From NCBI GenBank assembly GCA_964584415.1, contig CAZOZX010000100.1:1-7844 (forward strand): DNA of 7,844 nt, given 5' to 3'. This stretch comes from PHAA01 sp964584415 (GTDB lineage: Bacteria > Bacillota > Syntrophomonadia > Syntrophomonadales > Syntrophomonadaceae). The notes under the pieces were generated by a model. The model saw only the letters and a program-made list of their open reading frames with translations, ran no database searches and was not told the DNA's origin. The position numbers and the translations under genes were made by a program. Shown here piece by piece: positions 4,145-7,844 of this stretch (positions are counted from its first letter, which is position 1; each line of letters starts with the position of its first letter).

Positions 4145-5812
4145 GTGGTACATCTGAGTTATCGCCAGCATGTGCGTCATTTTCTGCGGTACCGGAAAAT
4201 AGCCCGGGTATTTCTTAAATACGGCCTGGGAAACGTCATATATGTTTTGGGACTCGACCGTTTTCTCGCCCGCCGCCACGTGGAAGGTCTGAAAAAAATC
4301 CCAGAACCTGAGCATATAAGGGCAGTGCGGTTTTGCCAGGCGATGATAGAGCTTGGCCCTACCTTCATAAAAGTAGGGCAATTATTCAGCACTCGCCCCG
4401 ATGTATTTTCGCCCGTATATATTGAGGAAATGGAGAAGTTACAGGACCGGGTACCCGCTTTTCCCTACGATCAGGTGGTGGCGCAGCTGACCGCTGAATT
4501 AGGCCACCCGGATGAAATATTTGCCGAGTTTGATCCGGTACCGCTTGCCTCCGCTTCTATAGGGCAGGTACATAAAGCCCGGCTCAAGAGCGGGGAGAAG
4601 GTTATCGTAAAGGTCCAGCGTCCCAATATAGAGAAAATGATGGAGAATGACCTGGAAATACTGATTGAATTGGCCGGCGCGGCCGAACACCGTTCGGAGG
4701 GCATGCGCCGATTGGGTATGAAGGATATTTTGAAGGATTTTTCCCGCTTGATCATGAGAGAACTGGATTATGACCGGGAAGGCCGCAATACGGAACGGTT
4801 CAAGCTGAATTTTGCCGACGACAAGAGGGTAGTCATCCCGGATATCTACTGGGAGTATACGACCCGCCGGGTCTTGACCGAGGACTATATCGAGGGGATA
4901 AAACTCAGCGATGTAGAGGCAATCACCGGCCGGGGGTGGGATCGGCATAAAGTAGCCCAATTGGGTACTTCTGCGTTCCTGACCCAGATATTGAGGCACG
5001 GATTCTTCCAGGCTGATCCCCATCCGGGCAACATGTTGATAATCGATGAGGACCACATCGCCTTTATAGATTTTGGCCAGGTTAGTGCACTGAGCGACCT
5101 GCGTCTGCAGAGCATCGGCGAATTACTGATAAGCTTCAGCAACCAGGAAATCGACCGGGCGGTAGCCACCCTGCAGGAGATGGGGATCGTAAACGACAAC
5201 ATTGAAATGGGCGGCTTCTATGAAGATCTGTCCGATCTGATGGAGATGGTGGGCGCGGTCAAGATAGGGAATGTCGACATGGATAGGATGCGCAAGGATT
5301 TTCTTGATCTGGCTTATCGTTACAACCTGAAGATACCAGCTTATTTTACCTCATTGATGAAAGCGCTGATAACGGTGGAAGGAGTAGGCGCTAAATTCGA
5401 TCCCGCCTTTAACTTCGCTGAAAGTGCAGGGCCCCTGGCTAAACAGATTGTAAAGGACCGCCTGAAACCCTATAACGTAGAGAAATTTTTGCGGCACAAA
5501 TACTATACCAAAGTACGGCCGTTGACGAGTCTGCCGGCTAATTTAAATCGCTTTGTGCAAAACACCGACCAGGGCAGGCTTACTATGGGGATGCAGATCA
5601 GCTTCAGTGAAAATGCCCGTAAAAGCATGATTAAAATAGTGAACCAGTTGAGTGCCAGCTTAATCATAGCCGGGGGATTAGTCAGTTCGGCATTGATTAT
5701 TCAGACCGCCGATACTGAGACGATGGTGAGTCATTCCATGGTGGGTGTGATCGGGTTTGGGGTATCTTTGGTTGCGCTGCTGATCTTTATCTGGTCATTT
5801 ATTCGAAAGTAA
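4145..5812 (+). CDS. ubiB: UbiB / ABC1 (ADCK-like) atypical protein kinase family
   Basis: This protein of about 555 residues has all the family hallmarks. They are the KxGQ motif in FIKVGQLFSTRPD (K76-Q79), the Ala-rich loop PLASASIGQVH (133-143), the VIVKVQRP lysine (K156), and ELDYDREGRN with the ExD pair E206/D208. QADPHPGN (catalytic-loop D291, N296) and DFG (309-311) complete the core. Two C-terminal hydrophobic helices (about 507-525 and 533-552) anchor it in the membrane. UbiB proteins are ATP-dependent and support quinone biosynthesis or trafficking; in an anaerobe menaquinone or other isoprenoid lipids are the likely context. Direct protein phosphorylation is doubtful for the family. 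The start is odd: GTG 4145 lies inside GGAGGAGGTG, while CTG at 4154 is eight nt after it and GTG at 4172 is too far. The gene may be read with marR or alone. Confidence 0.92.
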   Translation: MVHLSYRQHVRHFLRYRKIARVFLKYGLGNVIYVLGLDRFLARRHVEGLKKIPEPEHIRAVRFCQAMIELGPTFIKVGQLFSTRPDVFSPVYIEEMEKLQDRVPAFPYDQVVAQLTAELGHPDEIFAEFDPVPLASASIGQVHKARLKSGEKVIVKVQRPNIEKMMENDLEILIELAGAAEHRSEGMRRLGMKDILKDFSRLIMRELDYDREGRNTERFKLNFADDKRVVIPDIYWEYTTRRVLTEDYIEGIKLSDVEAITGRGWDRHKVAQLGTSAFLTQILRHGFFQADPHPGNMLIIDEDHIAFIDFGQVSALSDLRLQSIGELLISFSNQEIDRAVATLQEMGIVNDNIEMGGFYEDLSDLMEMVGAVKIGNVDMDRMRKDFLDLAYRYNLKIPAYFTSLMKALITVEGVGAKFDPAFNFAESAGPLAKQIVKDRLKPYNVEKFLRHKYYTKVRPLTSLPANLNRFVQNTDQGRLTMGMQISFSENARKSMIKIVNQLSASLIIAGGLVSSALIIQTADTETMVSHSMVGVIGFGVSLVALLIFIWSFIRK

Positions 5813-5830
5813 CGACTCCGACCGCCGGTT

Positions 5831-5849
5831 CGGCCGCCTAACGCGGCCG
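5831..5849. terminator. GC-rich hairpin between convergent ubiB and minC
   Basis: CGGCCGC (5831-5837) and GCGGCCG (5843-5849) form a perfect 7-bp stem around CTAAC, and further outside GAC/GTC can also pair. The loop contains the minC stop codon. There is no T-tract on either strand, so this is not a standard intrinsic terminator, but it is the only structure available to separate the two convergent transcripts, which are 25 bp apart. Confidence 0.35.
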
Positions 5850-6428
5850 GTAGTCTCTAATACAAATAGCGTTGTCTTCGACGTAGGCAACCTCAGGCTG
5901 CAGCTGTTTGGAATTGCCGGCGGGCACAATCGAAATTTTATCACCGATACGAATCTGTTTGGGGGATAGGTTGAGTGCAAAAATAGTCCGGCTTATATCC
6001 CCATAACAACCGGCATGAGCTATTCCCTCCAACCGGCCCAGGACAATTATATCCCGGGCTGCCGTAATTTCTGAGCTTTCGTGGACATTTCCCCATATAA
6101 TCATAGAACCTTCACTATGCAGTTTCTGGCCACTGCGAAGGTTGCGATATATGAACACATCCTCCCCGACAGTTTTGGTGCGGCGCACCGGGGTATGGAC
6201 ATTATGCATGATCATTCCATAATCAAGGCATAAACGCTGCAAGGCGGCAATTTCTTCCTGGGTCAAAGCCGTTAAACCGTCGCCTTGAAATAATACCGGA
6301 GAACCATAAAAAATTTGGGGTGTCGCCTCAAATTTGCTTTTTAGTATAGCTACCAGTTCATCACCAGTACCTTGCGAAAAGACAAAAACCAGGTTCTCGT
6401 TTACACCTTTGATGTCTACCTTGGCCAA
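5838..6428 (-). CDS. minC: Septum site-determining protein MinC
   Basis: This 196-residue protein is slightly short for the family. An N-terminal FtsZ-inhibiting domain (about 1-80) begins VDIKGVNENLVFVF. It is joined to the C-terminal beta-helix domain, which has RNLRSGQ (95-101), the SEGSMIIWGNVHESSEITA repeat strands, GIAHAG (135-140) and LSPKQIRIGDKI (154-165). MinC is carried by MinD to the membrane near the poles, where it blocks FtsZ ring assembly. The RSGQ loop and adjoining face are known as the MinD contact. The GDVNPGAE region typical of the family reads GNVHESSE here. The start is TTG (6426-6428) with AAGGAAGG nine nt upstream; that ribosome site lies in the last codons of minE and the genes are six nt apart, so translation is probably coupled. 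It is the last gene of the min unit. Confidence 0.95.
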   Translation of the reverse strand: MAKVDIKGVNENLVFVFSQGTGDELVAILKSKFEATPQIFYGSPVLFQGDGLTALTQEEIAALQRLCLDYGMIMHNVHTPVRRTKTVGEDVFIYRNLRSGQKLHSEGSMIIWGNVHESSEITAARDIIVLGRLEGIAHAGCYGDISRTIFALNLSPKQIRIGDKISIVPAGNSKQLQPEVAYVEDNAICIRDYRPR

Positions 6429-6434
6429 GATGTT

Positions 6435-6686
6435 CTACCTTCCTTTTAAGGGGATGCTGATATCCAGGGCTGAATGACGTCCTTCCGATGTTATGCGAAC
6501 GTCCGGCGTACCATCGATTTCCATATGTTTGGCGATCAAAGCAATTATCTCTCTTTGCAGGGTTTCCATTAACTGAGCCGATGACCCTACCCGGTCATGA
6601 GTCAATACTACCCGCAGCCGGTCATTAGCCCTGGAGCGGCTGGAGGGTGTACCCTGGGAAAAAATTTTTTTCAGAAAATCCATCAT
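6435..6686 (-). CDS. minE: Cell division topological specificity factor MinE
   Basis: This 83-residue protein matches normal MinE length. The amphipathic N-terminus MMDFLKKIFS is the membrane-targeting segment. RANDRLRVVLTHDR (19-32) is the MinD-contact region that switches between helix and strand. Residues 33-83 form the dimerisation domain, with LQREIIALIAKHMEID and a late VRITSEGRHSALDISIPL. MinE stimulates MinD ATPase and drives MinCD off the membrane, producing the oscillation that leaves mid-cell free for division. Its presence, rather than DivIVA/MinJ alone, implies an oscillating Min system. Two adjacent ATG codons open the frame (6684-6686 and 6681-6683), with AGGAGGGGAG about ten nt upstream. 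It follows minD after 18 nt. Confidence 0.95.
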   Translation of the reverse strand: MMDFLKKIFSQGTPSSRSRANDRLRVVLTHDRVGSSAQLMETLQREIIALIAKHMEIDGTPDVRITSEGRHSALDISIPLKGR

Positions 6687-6704
6687 ATTATTTTTTCTCC
6701 CCTC

Positions 6705-7517
6705 CTATTTACCGAACCCAAAGTTCCGTTTCAATTTGCCCCAAAAACTCTCTTCCTGCAGGGTCATAAAAGCGACCTCATTACCAAGTATGCGCTGAAC
6801 GATATTATTAAATGCCTGGGCAGCCGATGAACGCTCATTAAGGATTATCGGTTCGCCCCGGTTAGTAGAAATCACGACCCCGCTGTCTTCGGGAACTACG
6901 CCCAGCAATTCTATACACAAATGTTCAATAAGGTCCTCGATGCTAAGCATATCACCCCGGCGCACCATATCGGGCCGGATGCGATTGACCAATAGTTTAA
7001 TATCCCGGAACTCGGCTGATTCCAGCATGCCGATTATACGATCAGCATCCCGGACCGCTGAAACCTCGGGATTAGTAACTACAATGGCCTTATCAGCTGC
7101 CGCTATAGCATTACGAAAGCCCTGTTCGATGCCAGCCGGGCAGTCGATGATGACAAAATCGAAATCGGGCCGAAGTTCCTTGCATACTTCCACTACCTGT
7201 TCGGCGGTGATATCATCTTTATTGCGAGTCTGGGCAGCCGGCAGCATGTGGAGCTCGGGGAAACGCTTGTCCTTCACCAGAGCCTGTTTCAAAGTACATT
7301 CGCCTTCGACGACCTGTACAATATCGTAAATTACTCTGTTTTCCAAACCAAGAATCAAATCCAATTTCTTTAGGCCTATATCCAGATCCATAACCACCAC
7401 GCTGTAGCCCTGTTTTGCCAGACCGGTACTGATGTTGGCTACGGCAGTGGTCTTACCAACCCCGCCTTTGCCGGAAGTAACTACTATTACTTGACTGTCA
7501 GGGTTTTTCTTAGCCAT
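6705..7517 (-). CDS. minD: Septum site-determining ATPase MinD
   Basis: This 270-residue ParA/MinD-type ATPase has the deviant Walker A SGKGGVGKTT (15-24, with signature Lys17 and Lys22). It also has the switch region VVVMDLDIGLKKLD (40-53), Walker B FVIIDCPAGIEQGF with D125, and the C-terminal amphipathic membrane-targeting helix FWGKLKRNFGFGK (258-270). ATP-bound dimers sit on the membrane and recruit MinC; MinE triggers release. The conserved GLRNLD reads GLKKLD, a change at a usually conserved Asn. The longest frame starts with TTG at 7533-7535, but the next two codons are the Shine-Dalgarno GAGGAGG, so the ATG at 7515-7517, nine nt after AGGAGG, is the real start. It is the first gene of the minD-minE-minC unit. 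Confidence 0.96.
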   Translation of the reverse strand: MAKKNPDSQVIVVTSGKGGVGKTTAVANISTGLAKQGYSVVVMDLDIGLKKLDLILGLENRVIYDIVQVVEGECTLKQALVKDKRFPELHMLPAAQTRNKDDITAEQVVEVCKELRPDFDFVIIDCPAGIEQGFRNAIAAADKAIVVTNPEVSAVRDADRIIGMLESAEFRDIKLLVNRIRPDMVRRGDMLSIEDLIEHLCIELLGVVPEDSGVVISTNRGEPIILNERSSAAQAFNNIVQRILGNEVAFMTLQEESFWGKLKRNFGFGK

Positions 7518-7831
7518 TAAAGCGAGCCTCCTCAAAAATTTGGTCGTTCCCCGATCTATAGAAACCTAATAATCGTACCAGGAACAATTCCTTCAAAAAT
7601 TGACATAAGCAGACACATTTATCTAATTGTAAAACATATTCATGTCGTAATAAACTGCAATTTTGTGATAATCCTGGGAATCAAACCAGGAGGCATTTGC
7701 ATTCAAGGTTTGTTGGGTATTAAGAAAAATTTGGCAGGCAGTATAATAATTTTAAGATGGAAGCGTATATAAATTATATAATAAGGGGTAGTCTGATTGT
7801 TTAAACATATAGATTATGAAAGGCAGGCAAG
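7518..7831. promoter_or_regulatory. AT-rich region upstream of minD, no clear gene
   Basis: I see no conserved gene or RNA here. On the minus strand TTGCAG (7654-7659) followed after 16 bp by TATGTT (7632-7637) is a modest promoter candidate for minD. On the plus strand TTGACA (7600-7605) is a perfect -35 without a good -10 (TCTAAT after 16 bp), and TATAAT occurs twice (7742-7747, 7777-7782) without a good -35. TCCTGG/CCAGGA (7672-7677, 7686-7691) forms a small hairpin over an AGGAGG. AGGAA/TTCCT (7580-7592) is a short inverted repeat. Confidence 0.4.
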
Positions 7832-7844
7832 ATGAGGCTTTTAA
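7832..7844 (+). CDS. Possible start of a divergent gene, cut by window edge
   Basis: ATG at 7832-7834 follows GAAAGG with eight nt spacing and continues AGG CTT TTA to the edge. TATAAT at 7777-7782 could serve as a -10. Only four codons are visible, so neither coding status nor identity can be judged. Confidence 0.25.

Noticed and set aside
3992..4381. 129-codon minus-strand open frame across the marR-ubiB gap
   Set aside because: Mostly antisense to ubiB, with no motifs and no minus-strand promoter or ribosome site that I could find.
4499..5056. 185-codon minus-strand open frame
   Set aside because: Antisense shadow of ubiB, which carries all kinase motifs.
7643..7649. TGTCGTA near the minD promoter as a Spo0A box
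   Set aside because: It differs from TGTCGAA at one position and 7-mers with one mismatch are common by chance.
7536..7844. tRNA, riboswitch or replication origin in the AT-rich right end
   Set aside because: No cloverleaf arms, conserved riboswitch core or clustered DnaA boxes could be seen by eye.

Overview
The window looks like a chromosomal segment of a low-to-mid GC Gram-positive anaerobe (Bacillota, Clostridia-like). The signs are strong AGGAGG-type ribosome binding sites, frequent GTG/TTG starts, sigma-A-like promoters and a complete MinD/MinE/MinC set. A phasin-like protein next to an (R)-enoyl-CoA hydratase-like protein points to polyhydroxyalkanoate (PHA) storage from beta-oxidation intermediates, as in Syntrophomonas-type butyrate oxidisers. 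The genus is an inference; no rRNA or other marker is present.

Layout. 2-163 (+) is the C-terminal end of a citrate synthase. It converges on a minus-strand pair: a DUF502 membrane protein (1402-1977) and a membrane acyltransferase of the acyltransferase-3 family (169-1398). Upstream of these lie a DUF502 promoter, a terminator and a 123-bp imperfect palindrome (2074-2196) that looks like a small dispersed repeat. Next on the minus strand are a MaoC-type hydratase (2272-2703) and a phasin-like coiled-coil protein (2851-3192). A 330-bp divergent control region holds a promoter for each direction, a possible 29-codon leader ORF and repeated complementary hexamers. It separates the phasin gene from a plus-strand MarR-family regulator (3532-3948). 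After a 196-bp gap rich in inverted repeats comes a UbiB/ABC1 atypical kinase (about 4145-5812, +). It converges on a minus-strand cell-division cluster transcribed in the order minD, minE, minC (7517 down to 5838). The last 330 bp are AT-rich and contain no clear gene; a plus-strand CDS may begin at 7832.

How the genes may work together. The hydratase can convert crotonyl-CoA to (R)-3-hydroxybutyryl-CoA, the monomer for PHB, and the phasin would coat or organise the granule. The divergent MarR protein is the natural candidate regulator of the phasin gene and of itself. UbiB-family kinases support quinone and isoprenoid lipid metabolism. MinCDE places the division septum by pole-to-pole oscillation. 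DUF502 and the acyltransferase form a membrane or envelope pair of unknown joint function.

Several starts needed correction, because the longest open frames of minD, the hydratase and the phasin begin at or upstream of their own Shine-Dalgarno sequence. The ubiB start is unusual: CTG is the only near-cognate codon at a normal distance from the ribosome binding site.
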